From Kozakia baliensis (lineage in GTDB: Bacteria > Pseudomonadota > Alphaproteobacteria > Acetobacterales > Acetobacteraceae), in NCBI RefSeq assembly GCF_001787335.1, contig NZ_CP014674.1:2398501-2462500 (forward strand): DNA of 64,000 nt, given 5' to 3'. Shown one piece after another: positions 1-14,332 of this stretch; position 1 is the stretch's first letter; each line of letters opens with the position of its first letter. The position numbers and the translations under genes are program-made. The notes below the pieces were generated by a model, which saw only the letters and a program-made list of their open reading frames with translations, was not told where the DNA came from and ran no database searches.

Positions 1-1548
<1,548 letters not shown>

Positions 1549-1710
1549 GAAGCGGTCCTGATCGGGCTTGCAGGGTCATGCCCTGCCGGATCGCATGAAA
1601 CGAAGCAGGGCCGGGTCTGACGGGTTGGCGGTGTTCTGCACAATTTCGCCCGCCGTTGCAATCAAAGGATGCCGCGCGAAGTGAATTTCACGCGGTTTGA
1701 CACGCAAATT

Positions 1711-2688
1711 TCAAGCGCGCAATGCGAACTCCGCCGCCGGGCGTGCGCCCATGCGCGTGATAATCGCACCAGCGGCCTGATTGCCCAGCGCCGCGCAATC
1801 GGCCAGATCGCGTCCTTTGGCGAGCGCCGCCAGGAAGCCTGCCGCGAAAGCGTCTCCCGCGCCCGTCGTATCCACCACCTTCACCGGCTGTGTCGGCACG
1901 TCATACCGCTGACCGCCGGAAATCACGACCGCACCTTTTTCGCTACGCGTCAAAACGACGAGCGAGGTTTCGTGCGCGGCCTGAGCAGCGGCGGCATCGA
2001 AATCCGTCGTATCGTAAAGCGCGCAAATTTCATCTTCGTTGGCGAAGAGAATATCGATATGCCCCGCCACCAACTGGCGGAAGGAAGCCTTATGCCGCCC
2101 GACGCAGAACGAGTCCGATAAAGTCAGCGCCACATGACGTTTCGCGGCATGGGCGATTTCCGCCGCATGAACGAAAGCCGCCTTAGCGCGCGGCTTATCG
2201 AACAGATAACCTTCCATATAGGTCACGGCAGCGGATCGCACGGTTTCGGCATCCACATCTTCCGGCCCGAAATCGGTGCAGATGCCCAGATAGGTGTGCA
2301 TCGTGCGCTGGCCGTCCGGCGTGACGAGAATGATGCAACGCGCCGTGGGCACATCCGCGTTTTCGACAGGAGCGGAAGGATAGCGCAGCCCTTGCGCCGT
2401 AAGATCGCGCGCATAGTGCAATCCGGCTTCGTCCGCCGCGACTTTGCCCAGATACCCGACACGCGCGCCAAGGCGCTGCGCCACCACTGCCGTATTGGCG
2501 GCCGAACCTCCCCCCATAACTTGCTCCGGGGTAATTCCGCCCTCGATTCCGCGTGCCTGGTCGGCGTCGATCAGCACCATGCCACCCGGCGGAGAACCAA
2601 GCGCCTTCAAGGCTTCATGGCTAACAGGCGCCAGGATATCGACGATGGCATTTCCGATACACAGCAGATCGAGCGAAATCTCAGACAT
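1711..2688 (-). CDS. PfkB-family carbohydrate/adenosine kinase
   Basis: This 325-residue PfkB (ribokinase) fold kinase phosphorylates a sugar or nucleoside using ATP. The N-terminal GNAIVDI segment and GGGSAANTA glycine-rich motif (about residues 58-66) form the substrate site. The C-terminal signature DTTGAGDAFAAGF carries the catalytic Asp and the anion hole. The overall pattern resembles alphaproteobacterial proteins annotated as adenosine kinase, but the substrate cannot be read from the sequence alone. It is a stand-alone gene, upstream of typA on the same strand. The length is normal for the family. Confidence 0.9.
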   Translation of the reverse strand: MSEISLDLLCIGNAIVDILAPVSHEALKALGSPPGGMVLIDADQARGIEGGITPEQVMGGGSAANTAVVAQRLGARVGYLGKVAADEAGLHYARDLTAQGLRYPSAPVENADVPTARCIILVTPDGQRTMHTYLGICTDFGPEDVDAETVRSAAVTYMEGYLFDKPRAKAAFVHAAEIAHAAKRHVALTLSDSFCVGRHKASFRQLVAGHIDILFANEDEICALYDTTDFDAAAAQAAHETSLVVLTRSEKGAVVISGGQRYDVPTQPVKVVDTTGAGDAFAAGFLAALAKGRDLADCAALGNQAAGAIITRMGARPAAEFALRA

Positions 2689-2990
2689 AAACTCTCCAAA
2701 ACAAGCAGAAAAAGTGATGGCGCGGCCACATTCGCCATGAAATCAACATGATCATAGTCGAAGGACGGAGCCACGCAAAATACGCTGGTGCAGAGACAAT
2801 CTGGCAGGTCGGGAACGAGCCGGGAACACGCTGAAAAGCGTCGAAAAATGGCTTGTCGGCGGGTTGCCGTGTCCGCGTGTCAGCGTGTAAGCCGGGTATG
2901 TGACGACGTCGCCTTGTTTTGCGGCGCGCGTTGTGTTGCAGCCGCCTGCGGCACCCGAACCGCCCATCCAGAACGCGCAGCGGGGTTCCC
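2689..2990. other. Intergenic stretch, no gene seen
   Basis: This stretch separates the leftward PfkB kinase from the rightward bactofilin and must hold both promoters. I see no convincing -35/-10 pair and no RNA gene. Open frames here carry no recognisable protein. An upstream in-frame TTG at 2919 could extend the bactofilin, but the extra residues look non-coding. Confidence 0.5.
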
Positions 2991-3683
2991 TTGTTCAGAA
3001 GACGCAAACCAGAAGAAAACGCGGCCTCGGCCACTCCCTCTTCAGGCTCATCGGGCTCGAACGGCCCGAACCAGAGCGCGCCCTCCACCGGCGCTAAACC
3101 TCCTTTCCCTGAGCGTCCGGATGCTTCCGATGCTCAATCCTCCTCTCAAACGAAGGACTCCGCCGCCATGGGCCGCACTCCGTTCCCGACGCCACCGTCC
3201 TCCAATCCTGCGGCACCCGGCGCACGTCCTGCTCCTGCCGCCGCACCGTTGGCTGCTGCACCCGGCGCACGTCGCGAAACGGCCGATCGTCGCACTCTGG
3301 TCGTCGGTCGCGGTATTTCGGTGCAAGGCACCGTGCAGGATGCCGAGCGTCTGGTGGTGGAAGGCACGGTTGAGGCGAGCATGATCCATGCGGCCGAACT
3401 CTCCGTGGCGCCCGGTGGCGTATTCCGTGGCGAGATCGAAGTCGAGGATGCGGAATTGGCCGGCACCATCGATGGCACGCTGACCGTGCGTGGCAACCTG
3501 ACCGTGCGTTCGACGGGCCGCCTGATCGGAAAGACGAAGTGCCGTCGCCTGCAGGTCGAAGATGGTGGCCAGATCACCGGTCATCTGGAAATGATCACCG
3601 ATGGTCCGGGCCGTCCGTCCGTTGGTGAGCCGTTAGCGACAAGCCGCCCGGTCACGGAACCGGCGGAAAGCCAAGCTTCTTAA
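2991..3683 (+). CDS. Bactofilin (polymer-forming cytoskeletal protein)
   Basis: Bactofilins self-assemble without nucleotide into filaments that place cell-wall enzymes or stalk and division machinery. The conserved beta-helix core runs from about residue 105 (RRTLVVGRGISVQGTV) to about 205 (GGQITGHLEM), with the regular spacing of short beta-strand repeats. A Ser/Gly/Pro/Ala-rich N-terminal arm precedes it. I chose the TTG at 2991, which gives LFRRRKPEEN, a basic start that suits bactofilins and their membrane contact. The ATG at 3168, behind an AAGGA, would give a shorter 171-residue form, and a TTG at 2919 a longer one. The gene ends in two hairpins and stands alone. Family assignment is firm; the start is uncertain. 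Confidence 0.88.
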   Translation: MFRRRKPEENAASATPSSGSSGSNGPNQSAPSTGAKPPFPERPDASDAQSSSQTKDSAAMGRTPFPTPPSSNPAAPGARPAPAAAPLAAAPGARRETADRRTLVVGRGISVQGTVQDAERLVVEGTVEASMIHAAELSVAPGGVFRGEIEVEDAELAGTIDGTLTVRGNLTVRSTGRLIGKTKCRRLQVEDGGQITGHLEMITDGPGRPSVGEPLATSRPVTEPAESQAS

Positions 3684-3730
3684 CCAATATCAATTGAGGC
3701 GAGCGCTTTTCAGCGCCGCCTTGATATTGG
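3684..3730 (+). terminator. Hairpin after bactofilin
   Basis: A perfect 10-base inverted repeat, CCAATATCAA (3684-3693) and TTGATATTGG (3721-3730), encloses a GC-rich inner stem, GGCG with CGCC and GCGC with GCGC. It begins at the bactofilin stop codon. The T-run that follows is weak. It sits directly before a second, stronger terminator. Confidence 0.6.
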
Positions 3731-3738
3731 CTTCGGTC

Positions 3739-3784
3739 AAAAAAATAACCCGGCTGCCTGAGAAGGCGACCGGGTTATTTTTTT
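3739..3784. terminator. Bidirectional terminator between bactofilin and gcrA
   Basis: The arms AATAACCCGG and CCGGGTTATT flank a loop. There is an A-run before and a T-run after, so the structure works as an intrinsic terminator on either strand. It lies between two convergent genes. Confidence 0.85.
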
Positions 3785-3802
3785 GGGCTTTCGAAGCGTT
3801 GC

Positions 3803-4504
3803 TTAAGCGACGCTCTCTCGGCGATCCCGCAATTTGACATACGCCATGGCGGCATGTTCGGCGCAGTAAGGTTTACCGGGCAGAGGCTTTGCGCCGCAGA
3901 AATGGAAACCTGGCGTTCCCGGATCGCCGATCGGCCAGCAGCAAGACGGCCCGCGACGTGTCGATGTATCCCCCGTGATCGGACGCAAGATCGGGCGCAG
4001 CTTCACTTCCGGCGCAACGGCTTTTTCCGGCTTAGGTTCGGCGGCCTTAACAGGCTGGGGTTTGGGCGGCTCTACCGGAGCAGGCGTAGGCTCGACCGTC
4101 TTGGCTTCAACGATTTGAGGCGTGTGTGCTGGTGCGGGAGCCGCTTTCACAAGCTCAGCCGCTGCGGCCGCCACCACAGGCTGAGGCGAAACCACTGCCT
4201 GCGCAATAGGAGCGGTTACGCTCTCGGCAGGTTTCGCTTCCGATACAACAGGAGCGGGCTTTGGCTTAGGCGCTGCTTTAACGGGCTTGTCTTCGGCGGG
4301 TGCTACAACGCCATCCTCAGAAACGGCTTTCCGCGGTTTTCCGGTCGCACGAATAGGGGACGGACGCGGCGGCAAGCCAAGACGATGCGCTTTTCCAACG
4401 ACAGCGTTTTTGGTGATCGAAAGCTGGCGACCGATTTCAGCGGTCGAAAGTCCTTCCTTCCAAAGCTCTTGGAGACGGGAGATTACCTCCTCGGTCCATT
4501 CCAT
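3803..4504 (-). CDS. gcrA: GcrA cell-cycle regulator
   Basis: GcrA is an alphaproteobacterial sigma70-associated factor that activates promoters carrying CcrM-methylated GANTC sites. The N-terminal DNA-binding helix-turn-helix is clear (MEWTEEVISRLQELWKEGLS, then ITKNAVVGKAHRLGLPPRPS). A long Ala/Pro/Val/Lys-rich linker fills about residues 55-185. The C-terminal sigma-interaction domain follows, with CCWPIGDPGTPGFHFCGA and a further CAEH. At 233 residues it is longer than Caulobacter GcrA because of the linker. The ATG at 4504 has AAGGA nine bases upstream; a GTG one codon earlier is possible. No GANTC site is visible in its own upstream region. Confidence 0.95.
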   Translation of the reverse strand: MEWTEEVISRLQELWKEGLSTAEIGRQLSITKNAVVGKAHRLGLPPRPSPIRATGKPRKAVSEDGVVAPAEDKPVKAAPKPKPAPVVSEAKPAESVTAPIAQAVVSPQPVVAAAAAELVKAAPAPAHTPQIVEAKTVEPTPAPVEPPKPQPVKAAEPKPEKAVAPEVKLRPILRPITGDTSTRRGPSCCWPIGDPGTPGFHFCGAKPLPGKPYCAEHAAMAYVKLRDRRESVA

Positions 4505-4679
4505 CACCCGAATTCCTTATGCGTTATCGTGCCGTAAAAACTAAGCTGTTTCATACAATCGCTCAATGCATCGGATGCGTTTTTTTGTGGAAAGACCAGC
4601 GCATAACGATGTTGATATTATGTGGATGGGCTGTGGAACCTGGGGAATACCGAAAAACGGGCAGCCAGCAGCGCGTTAT

Positions 4680-5861
4680 TTAGTCATCCCGCCGCAATAG
4701 CCGAACATTTTTCCCATCGACGGCAAGCGAAATGTTTCCCTGTAGCAACGCTTCCGCGTCTTCCCCAAAAACGTTACGCCGCCAGCCTTGCAAAGCCGCT
4801 ACGTTTTTATCTCCCAGCGCCAGCTTGTCCAAATCGTCTCCCGTCGCCACAAGCTTGGGCGAGACGCGATTTTCCTCGCATTTCGCCGCCAGAACGACAC
4901 GCAACAATGCCACCAGCGCGGTCGAGGGCTTGGCGTTGTCCGGTTTGCGGGGCGGGCGCGGCAATTCATTGTCGGGGAGCGCCATTGCGGTGCGCACGGC
5001 CGCCAGTATCCCGTCCCCGGCTTTTCCTTCCGCGAAACCGCGCGTCACGCCGCGCACGCGCGCCAACGCATCGCTCGTGGCAGGATGAACCGCGGCAATT
5101 TCCAGCAAGCTTTCATCGCGGATCAACCGCTGGCGCGGGATATCCAGTTGCTGTGCCTCATACTCGCGCCAAGCGACGATTTCACGCAACACGCCTAACA
5201 TACGACGATTATTCGTGCGCGCTTTCAAACGTTCCCAAAGCTTACGCGGATCGGGCCGGAACGTTTCGGGGTTGGTCAGAAGTCCCTGCTCCGCATCGGC
5301 CCAATGCAAACGCTCTTGCTTTTCCAACTCGGCATGGAGCGAAAGATAGACGTTGCGCAGGTGCGTCACATCCGCCGCAGCATAGGAGATCTGCGCCTTC
5401 GTTAGAGGACGGGCCGACCAATCGCTGAAACGATGGGTTTTGTCGATCGAGGCGCCCGTTATCGCGCTCACCAGGGAATCATAACCCACCTGATCGCCAT
5501 ATCCCGCCACCATGGCAGCGACCTGCGTATCGAAAATGGACGTCGGCAGCCGGTTGAAAAGGTGGAGGAAAATTTCCAAATCCTGCCGGGCTGCATGAAA
5601 AACCTTTACGCAGCTTGGACAATCCAGCAAATCTGCCAATGGCGAGAGGTCCAGCCCTTCCGCCAACGTATCGATCACCGCCACGTCGTGCGCACCGCCG
5701 AGTTGCACAAGGCAGAGTTCGGGCCAATAGGTCTTCTCGCGCACGAATTCCGTGTCGATCGTTACAAACGGTTCTTGCTTGAGCCGTTCGCAAAGTTGGG
5801 CCAAATCGGCGGTTGACGACAATATTTCTGGAGCCGGGAAGCCGGCGACGGATGCTTGCAT
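4680..5861 (-). CDS. rnd: Ribonuclease D
   Basis: This is a 3'-5' exoribonuclease of the DEDDy family that trims tRNA and other stable RNA 3' ends. The exonuclease domain shows DTEF (about residues 36-39), the second acidic motif in [10 protein letters not shown] and the third, YAAADV, with the catalytic Tyr and Asp. The HRDC domain follows (about residues 205-285, with [18 protein letters not shown] and the DESLLEIA region). At 393 residues it has the normal length. It is divergent from queF, whose start lies 26 bases away. Confidence 0.95.
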   Translation of the reverse strand: MQASVAGFPAPEILSSTADLAQLCERLKQEPFVTIDTEFVREKTYWPELCLVQLGGAHDVAVIDTLAEGLDLSPLADLLDCPSCVKVFHAARQDLEIFLHLFNRLPTSIFDTQVAAMVAGYGDQVGYDSLVSAITGASIDKTHRFSDWSARPLTKAQISYAAADVTHLRNVYLSLHAELEKQERLHWADAEQGLLTNPETFRPDPRKLWERLKARTNNRRMLGVLREIVAWREYEAQQLDIPRQRLIRDESLLEIAAVHPATSDALARVRGVTRGFAEGKAGDGILAAVRTAMALPDNELPRPPRKPDNAKPSTALVALLRVVLAAKCEENRVSPKLVATGDDLDKLALGDKNVAALQGWRRNVFGEDAEALLQGNISLAVDGKNVRLLRRDD

Positions 5862-5887
5862 TTCCTCTCTCTACATCAAGGCAGGCC

Positions 5888-6361
5888 ATGATGACCACAT
5901 CTCAAAACGATCTCGATGCACTGAGTCAGCTCGGCAAACATGCCGTTCCGCCGGATAGCCCCGAAAAAGCGACTCTGGAACGCGTGCCCAGCCCCCATCG
6001 TGGACGCCAATATGTCGTGCGGTTCACAGCGCCAGAATTCACATCGCTTTGCCCCGTGACCGGACAGCCCGATTTCGCGCATATCGTGATCGATTACATT
6101 CCCAATGAATGGATCGTGGAAAGCAAATCTTTGAAGCTCTACCTCACGAGCTTCCGCAATCATGGCGCATTCCATGAGGATTGCTCCGTCACGATCGCGA
6201 CCAAACTGGTAGAGGTTCTTTCTCCGGTCTGGTTGCGGATCGGCGCTTATTGGTATCCGCGTGGCGGCATCCCGATCGACGTTTTCTGGCAAACTGGCGC
6301 GCCACCGGAAAACGTTTGGATTCCGGCACAAGACGTTCCCGGTTATCGAGGGCGCGGTTGA
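5888..6361 (+). CDS. queF: NADPH-dependent 7-cyano-7-deazaguanine reductase
   Basis: QueF reduces the nitrile preQ0 to preQ1 with NADPH in queuosine biosynthesis, making the precursor of the modified wobble base in Asp, Asn, His and Tyr tRNAs. This is the short unimodular type, 157 residues. Visible are the catalytic Cys55 in [13 protein letters not shown], the following Asp62, the substrate-binding ESKSLK motif near residue 78, and NHGAFHED around residues 91-98. The start is the first of two adjacent ATG codons (5888/5891). The stop overlaps the TTG start of the next gene, so the two are probably translationally coupled. Confidence 0.95.
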   Translation: MMTTSQNDLDALSQLGKHAVPPDSPEKATLERVPSPHRGRQYVVRFTAPEFTSLCPVTGQPDFAHIVIDYIPNEWIVESKSLKLYLTSFRNHGAFHEDCSVTIATKLVEVLSPVWLRIGAYWYPRGGIPIDVFWQTGAPPENVWIPAQDVPGYRGRG

Positions 6362-7173
6362 GCGCTAAAGAAACCGCGCTTATCGCCCGCTCGGCCCATC
6401 CGATCACGACCGAGCATCTGCGGCACGATATGCAAGCCCTGGGTTTACGCAATGGCGAGACCGTTATTCTGCATTGCGCCTTAAGCAAGCTCGGTTGGGT
6501 ATCCGGCGGTGCACGCAGCATTATTGAAGCTGTTTTGCAGATTCTTGGTCCCGACGGCACATTAGTGATGCCTGCCCAATCGGGAGATCTAAGCGATCCG
6601 GCTTCATGGCAAAACCCACCCGTGCCGCGTGCATGGTGGCCGCAAATCCGCCAATCCACGCCGCCTTTCGATCCACGCTTGACACCCACATACGGGATCG
6701 GGCGCGTGCCGGAGCTTTTTCGCCTCTGGCCGGAGACGCAGCGTAGCTTTCATCCAACCTGTTCGTTCTCCGCATGCGGCCCCTTGGCCGACATTATTTT
6801 GAAAGAGCAGCCGCTGGACGATCCGTTCGGGGAAAGCTCTCCCCTCGCCCGGCTTTACGAAATCGATGCACGCGTGCTGATGCTAGGCGTCGGTTTTCAA
6901 TCATGCACGGCGTTACATCTTGCGGAGCGACGCGTCTGGCCACAGGCAAGACGCCTCGCAGACGGCTCCCCCATGATAGTAAACGGCGAACGCGTTTGGG
7001 TGGAATACAGCTTACCGGAGACGGAAATCGCGCCGTTCGCACCGATAGAAGAAGTGTTGCGCAACGAGCGAAAACTGAGCGAGCACAAGGCGGGCAGCGG
7101 GAACGCTATGCTTGCTTCATGTCGCGACGTGATCGATACAGCCGTGACGCACTGGCGCTCTAATAGGGCATAA
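6358..7173 (+). CDS. AAC(3)-fold N-acetyltransferase
   Basis: This protein belongs to the aminoglycoside 3-N-acetyltransferase fold family (YokD/FrbF-like), which moves an acetyl group from acetyl-CoA to an amine. Family hallmarks are the early [16 protein letters not shown] segment, [11 protein letters not shown], and the active-site stretch [12 protein letters not shown] with the conserved His. The most likely start is the TTG at 6358, which overlaps the queF stop, giving 271 residues, about the family norm. An upstream extension would overlap queF deeply. The genomic setting is a housekeeping tRNA-modification gene, not a resistance island, so I infer a native metabolic substrate rather than drug resistance. 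The substrate is unknown. Confidence 0.85.
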   Translation: MSAKETALIARSAHPITTEHLRHDMQALGLRNGETVILHCALSKLGWVSGGARSIIEAVLQILGPDGTLVMPAQSGDLSDPASWQNPPVPRAWWPQIRQSTPPFDPRLTPTYGIGRVPELFRLWPETQRSFHPTCSFSACGPLADIILKEQPLDDPFGESSPLARLYEIDARVLMLGVGFQSCTALHLAERRVWPQARRLADGSPMIVNGERVWVEYSLPETEIAPFAPIEEVLRNERKLSEHKAGSGNAMLASCRDVIDTAVTHWRSNRA

Positions 7174-7176
7174 AAA

Positions 7177-7207
7177 AGCCCGTATCGATTTTTCGTCGAT
7201 ACGGGCT
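7177..7207. terminator. Terminator at the end of the atp operon
   Basis: The arms AGCCCGTATCGA and TCGATACGGGCT form a 12-bp stem. On the minus strand it is followed by a run of six T, so it ends the atpHAGDC transcript. The rightward acetyltransferase stops just before it and may use the same stem. Confidence 0.9.
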
Positions 7208-7228
7208 CTCCAGAAAAAACTGAAGATA

Positions 7229-7648
7229 TCAATGCGTCGGATGGGATACTTCCGCCGCCTCGATCTCAGCGCGTGCGATCTGGATGCGGCGCGACATCTT
7301 ATCCTGGCCCGCGATATCATCCGCCGTGACGTTGGCAAACTGGATTTCCAACTCTTGCAGACGAGACCGTGCGTCATCGACTTTGATTTCGGCCACTGGC
7401 AGCGCTTCGTCCGCAAGGATCGTGCAGCGCTCCGGCGTCATATCGGCAAATCCACCGCCGACAAAGAATTGCTCGACGATACGGTCGCCCTCATAGAGCG
7501 ACACGACGCCGCCGCGCAGCAGCAGCATCATCGGCGCATGATCGGGCATCGCCGCGATGTCGCCTTCCGCGCCCGGCATGACGGCCATTTCCACCTCACG
7601 GCGGAACAGGACCTTCTCCGGGCTAATGATTTCGACCTGGATCGGCAT
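7229..7648 (-). CDS. atpC: F1 ATP synthase subunit epsilon
   Basis: Epsilon is the central-stalk subunit that links gamma to the c-ring and can inhibit ATP hydrolysis. The N-terminal beta-sandwich is clear (MPIQVEIISPEKVLFRRE, MPGAEGDIAAMPDHAPMM, GGFADMTPERCTILADEA). A C-terminal helical region with the usual charged residues follows to residue 139. It is the last gene of the operon, three bases after atpD, and is followed by a strong terminator. Confidence 0.95.
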   Translation of the reverse strand: MPIQVEIISPEKVLFRREVEMAVMPGAEGDIAAMPDHAPMMLLLRGGVVSLYEGDRIVEQFFVGGGFADMTPERCTILADEALPVAEIKVDDARSRLQELEIQFANVTADDIAGQDKMSRRIQIARAEIEAAEVSHPTH

Positions 7649-7651
7649 GGT

Positions 7652-10017
<2,366 letters not shown>

Positions 10018-10026
10018 GGCGGTTCC

Positions 10027-11561
<1,535 letters not shown>

Positions 11562-11562
<1 letters not shown>

Positions 11563-12161
11563 CACGCGGCTCCCTTCATGGCATGCTGAAAGCGGGTCAA
11601 ACGCCCGCGAATAGAAGTATCGAAAAGCTTGGCGCCGATCCGCACGACAAGGCCGCCAATCAATTCCGGCTCAATATGTTCGACGATGGCAACGCGCGAA
11701 TAACCGGCTTCGGCCAGACGGGCCTGAAGATTGCTGCGCTGCGCCGTATTCAAAGGCTGGGCGCTCCGCACTTCCGCCACGACTTCGCTGCGACGCTTGG
11801 CGTCCAGCGCCAACACGGCTCCCAGGATTTCCTGAAAGCGCGAAAGACGGCGGTTCTGCGCCACGACGCCTGCGAAATGACGAATCGCCTCACCAAATCC
11901 CTGCTCTTTAAGCACGGCATCCAGCGCTTTGGAGGATTGCCGCGCATCGAGCGTCTGATTTTTCAGAAAGTCGCGCAGAGGCGTGCTTTCGACGATCAAT
12001 CTGGAAAGGGAGCGCACCTGATCCAACACATCGGAGAGGATCGAACGTTCATCGGCATATTCATACAAGGCTGTGGCATATCGTTGCGCGACGCCACTTG
12101 CCGCTTCCATGCGACCTTGCGGCGCATCTGCTGTATCGACCGCTGTTCCGACCACTGTCAC
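11562..12161 (-). CDS. atpH: F1 ATP synthase subunit delta
   Basis: Delta ties F1 to the peripheral stalk. The OSCP/delta domain begins at [17 protein letters not shown] and ends with the C-terminal signature [26 protein letters not shown]. The start is uncertain. A GTG at 12161, with GGGA nine bases upstream, gives 199 residues. A GTG at 12194 gives 210, and an ATG at 12110 gives 182, closest to the family norm. It is the first gene of the F1 operon. The F0 genes are not in this window, as is usual in alphaproteobacteria, where F1 and F0 clusters are separate. Confidence 0.93.
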
Positions 12162-12472
12162 GTTCGGCGTTCCCAACCTCAGTTCCGCAAGCACGCCGCC
12201 CGATATGACCGCTTCCCGGTTTCCCGGTGGAGCGGTCTCTTTCGAAGCAGGCGGCTTAATCTATCTGTCGTGGCCGCACGGTTGCGGGCCATCTCACGCG
12301 GCGCGTCTAGCACGCTGCCGCGCAAAAGCGCAACCGACGCCATATCATCGTTTCACAAGAATTCGTACACCGGTTTCGTCATGAAAGACCATAGCCGATT
12401 TGCCAGATATCGAGAGGTGCTGGCAAAAGCGCGCTAAATCCACCCTCATCATTCCCGCAAAGGATTTATAAA
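12162..12472. other. Intergenic leader of the atp operon, no gene seen
   Basis: This stretch lies between the divergent atpH and cupin genes. It holds an inverted repeat, GACCGCT at 12207-12213 with AGCGGTC at 12231-12237, which would fold in the atp 5' leader. I see no clear promoter boxes and no small gene with a recognisable product. Confidence 0.45.
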
Positions 12473-12991
12473 ATGTCACGCCGCATGACGCTTTTTTGCC
12501 TGACCGCCTTGGGTCTAGGCCAAACTTTCGCCGCGAAAGCCGAAGATGCGCCGCCGCCGTCCGTGCCTTATTGGGACAACTGGACCGATTCCAAGGGCGT
12601 AACGCATCTGACAAAATGTAAATTGACCAATTTCACATTTAAGACATTGGCGCCTCACGCCGACCCGCAATGGACGCAACGCGCTCATGAAGGCCAGGCG
12701 CGGATGGTCGTGAGCATACAGCCCGCCCATTGGAACGGCGGCTGGCATGCGAATCCGCAGGTGCAATGGATCGTTCCGCTTTCGGGCACTTGGTTCGTGC
12801 AGTCCATGGATGGAACGCGCGTCGAACTAAACGCGGGCGATGCCTTATTAAGTGAGGATCTCGGCGCGGTCCGCGATGCGCAAGGCCATGCGGGGCATTT
12901 ATCCGGCAATGTCGGCGATGCGCCGGTGGCCTTGATGATCACGCAGTTCCGCGATGCGCGCGCTTCGCACAAAGCCTGCCCGGCGAACTGA
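12473..12991 (+). CDS. Secreted cupin-domain protein
   Basis: This small protein has a cleavable signal peptide (MSRRMTLFCLTALGLGQTFAAKA, cut near residue 23) and a single cupin barrel. The barrel is seen in HWNGGWHANPQVQWIVPLSGTWFV and in the turn GTRVELNAGDALLSEDLG; a late His pair (GHAGH) may add metal ligands. It is 172 residues long and is probably periplasmic. Cupins of this sort range from sugar isomerases to binding proteins, so I give no function. It is transcribed away from the atp operon and precedes the tRNA-Gly gene, which lies on the opposite strand. Confidence 0.75.
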   Translation: MSRRMTLFCLTALGLGQTFAAKAEDAPPPSVPYWDNWTDSKGVTHLTKCKLTNFTFKTLAPHADPQWTQRAHEGQARMVVSIQPAHWNGGWHANPQVQWIVPLSGTWFVQSMDGTRVELNAGDALLSEDLGAVRDAQGHAGHLSGNVGDAPVALMITQFRDARASHKACPAN

Positions 12992-13016
12992 AAATTTCGA
13001 TTTTTGGGAAACCGAT

Positions 13017-13090
13017 TGGAGCGGGTGAAGGGAATCGAACCCTCCTCAGAAGCTTGGAAGGCTACTGCATTACCACTATGCTACACCCGC
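13017..13090 (-). tRNA. tRNA-Gly (anticodon TCC)
   Basis: The minus strand folds as a complete cloverleaf. The acceptor arm GCGGGTG pairs with CACCCGC, the T loop is GTTCGATTC, and the encoded 3' end is CCA. The anticodon loop CTTCCAA gives TCC, which reads glycine GGA and GGG codons. Confidence 0.95.
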
Positions 13091-13279
13091 GCTCCGTAAT
13101 CGGTGAAGCGTCACTAGCGCTGAATGCCCCCTTTTTGCAAGGGGGTGATTTTCATCGACCATGAAAAATGAAAGAGCTCTTGACTTCGTCTCGCGAGAAC
13201 CGCATTACCGCCGCCAGTGGTCTCGCACTCGCCGCGCCGATGAGGTTTCGTATCTGATCGGACAGGGCGCAGACGACAT

Positions 13280-13356
13280 AGGGGTGTAGCTCAATTGGCT
13301 AGAGCGCCGGTCTCCAAAACCGGAGGTTGTGGGTTCGAGACCCTCCACCCCTGCCA
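13280..13356 (+). tRNA. tRNA-Trp (anticodon CCA)
   Basis: Complete cloverleaf with acceptor AGGGGTG pairing with CACCCCT, anticodon stem around CTCCAAA (anticodon CCA), T loop GTTCGAGAC and encoded CCA end. It lies just upstream of secE-nusG, the common bacterial arrangement. A TTGACT hexamer about 100 bases upstream could be its -35 box, but the -10 is poor. Confidence 0.96.
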
Positions 13357-13444
13357 CGCCGCAGCCGCCGGACGATTCGCCTGGCGAGCGGAGCCGGGCG
13401 CGGCATTCCGCCTCGCGCGGCCTTCGAGAGAATAGAGGACGACG

Positions 13445-13735
13445 GTGTCGGTCATTACCCCCAAGCCCGGGTCGCAAAAACCGCTGAGCCAAAAGGGCAA
13501 TACGCCCAAGGAAGGTCCTAAGCCGGCGACGCGCCCTGCTGCACGCTTCAATCTGGTTCAGTATTTGAAAGATGTGCGCGCCGAGGCGACGAAAGTGACG
13601 TGGCCGACTCGTCGTAATACGATGATCACCACGGGCGCAGTGTTGGCAATGGCCGCGCTGACGTCGGTTTTCTTTTTCGTAGTCGACCAGGTTATCGGGC
13701 TTGGCGTTCGCGAATTATTTGGCGTTGGAGGCTAA
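13445..13735 (+). CDS. secE: Preprotein translocase subunit SecE
   Basis: SecE is the essential single-span clamp of the SecYEG channel. After a polar Lys/Pro-rich N-terminus of about 35 residues comes the conserved amphipathic helix and hinge, FNLVQYLKDVRAEATKVTWP. One transmembrane helix follows (about residues 62-84). At 96 residues it is the short alphaproteobacterial form. The start is GTG at 13445. nusG follows 11 bases downstream. Confidence 0.93.
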   Translation: MSVITPKPGSQKPLSQKGNTPKEGPKPATRPAARFNLVQYLKDVRAEATKVTWPTRRNTMITTGAVLAMAALTSVFFFVVDQVIGLGVRELFGVGG

Positions 13736-13746
13736 GTCGAACTGCC

Positions 13747-14277
13747 ATGGCTAAGCGTTGGTATGTTGTGCATGTCTATTCCGGGTTCGAGAAAAAGATC
13801 GCGAGCCACATCAAGGAACAAGCAGCACAAAAAGGGCTTTCCGACCATTTCGAGGAAGTGCTGGTCCCTGCCGAGGACGTGACGGAAGTTCGCCGCGGCC
13901 GCAAGGTGAACGCGGAACGTAAATTTTTCCCCGGCTATGTGCTGGTAAAAATGGAGCTGACCGACGAAGCTTGGCATTTGGTGAAAGATACGCCGAAGGT
14001 TACTGGCTTCCTAGGTAGTCGCACGCGCCCGACTCCGATCACGGAAGCGGAAGCCGAGCGTATTATGAAGCAGGCTCAGGAAGGTGTAGAGCGCCCCCGA
14101 TCCGCGATCACTTTCGAGATCGGCGAGCAGATTCGCGTGGCGGACGGTCCTTTCACGTCGTTCAACGGAACGATCGAGGAAGTGGACGACGAACGCACAC
14201 GCCTCAAAGTCAGCGTATCGATTTTCGGCCGTTCCACGCCGGTGGAACTGGACTTCAACCAGGTCGAAAAACTCTAA
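13747..14277 (+). CDS. nusG: Transcription antitermination factor NusG
   Basis: NusG binds RNA polymerase, reduces pausing and links it to Rho or the ribosome. The NGN domain starts MAKRWYVVHVYSGFEKKI and includes KFFPGYVLVKMELTDEAWHLV. The C-terminal KOW domain runs from about residue 125 (VADGPFTSFNGTIEEVD) to the end, with FGRSTPVELDFNQVEKL. Length is 176 residues. It ends at a strong terminator. Confidence 0.98.
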   Translation: MAKRWYVVHVYSGFEKKIASHIKEQAAQKGLSDHFEEVLVPAEDVTEVRRGRKVNAERKFFPGYVLVKMELTDEAWHLVKDTPKVTGFLGSRTRPTPITEAEAERIMKQAQEGVERPRSAITFEIGEQIRVADGPFTSFNGTIEEVDDERTRLKVSVSIFGRSTPVELDFNQVEKL

Positions 14278-14291
14278 CTTCACACGCTTCG

Positions 14292-14332
14292 AAAAAGGCC
14301 GGTTCCCTTCATGGGAACCGGCCTTTTTTTAT
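14292..14332. terminator. Terminator after nusG
   Basis: The arms AAGGCCGGTTCCC and GGGAACCGGCCTT form a stem of about 13 bp with an A-run before and seven T after. It serves secE-nusG and, read the other way, the leftward pqi operon that ends next to it. Confidence 0.92.

Noticed and set aside
6358-7173. Antibiotic-resistance gene call for the AAC(3)-fold protein
   Set aside because: It sits with queF in core chromosome with no mobile context; family membership alone does not show aminoglycoside activity.
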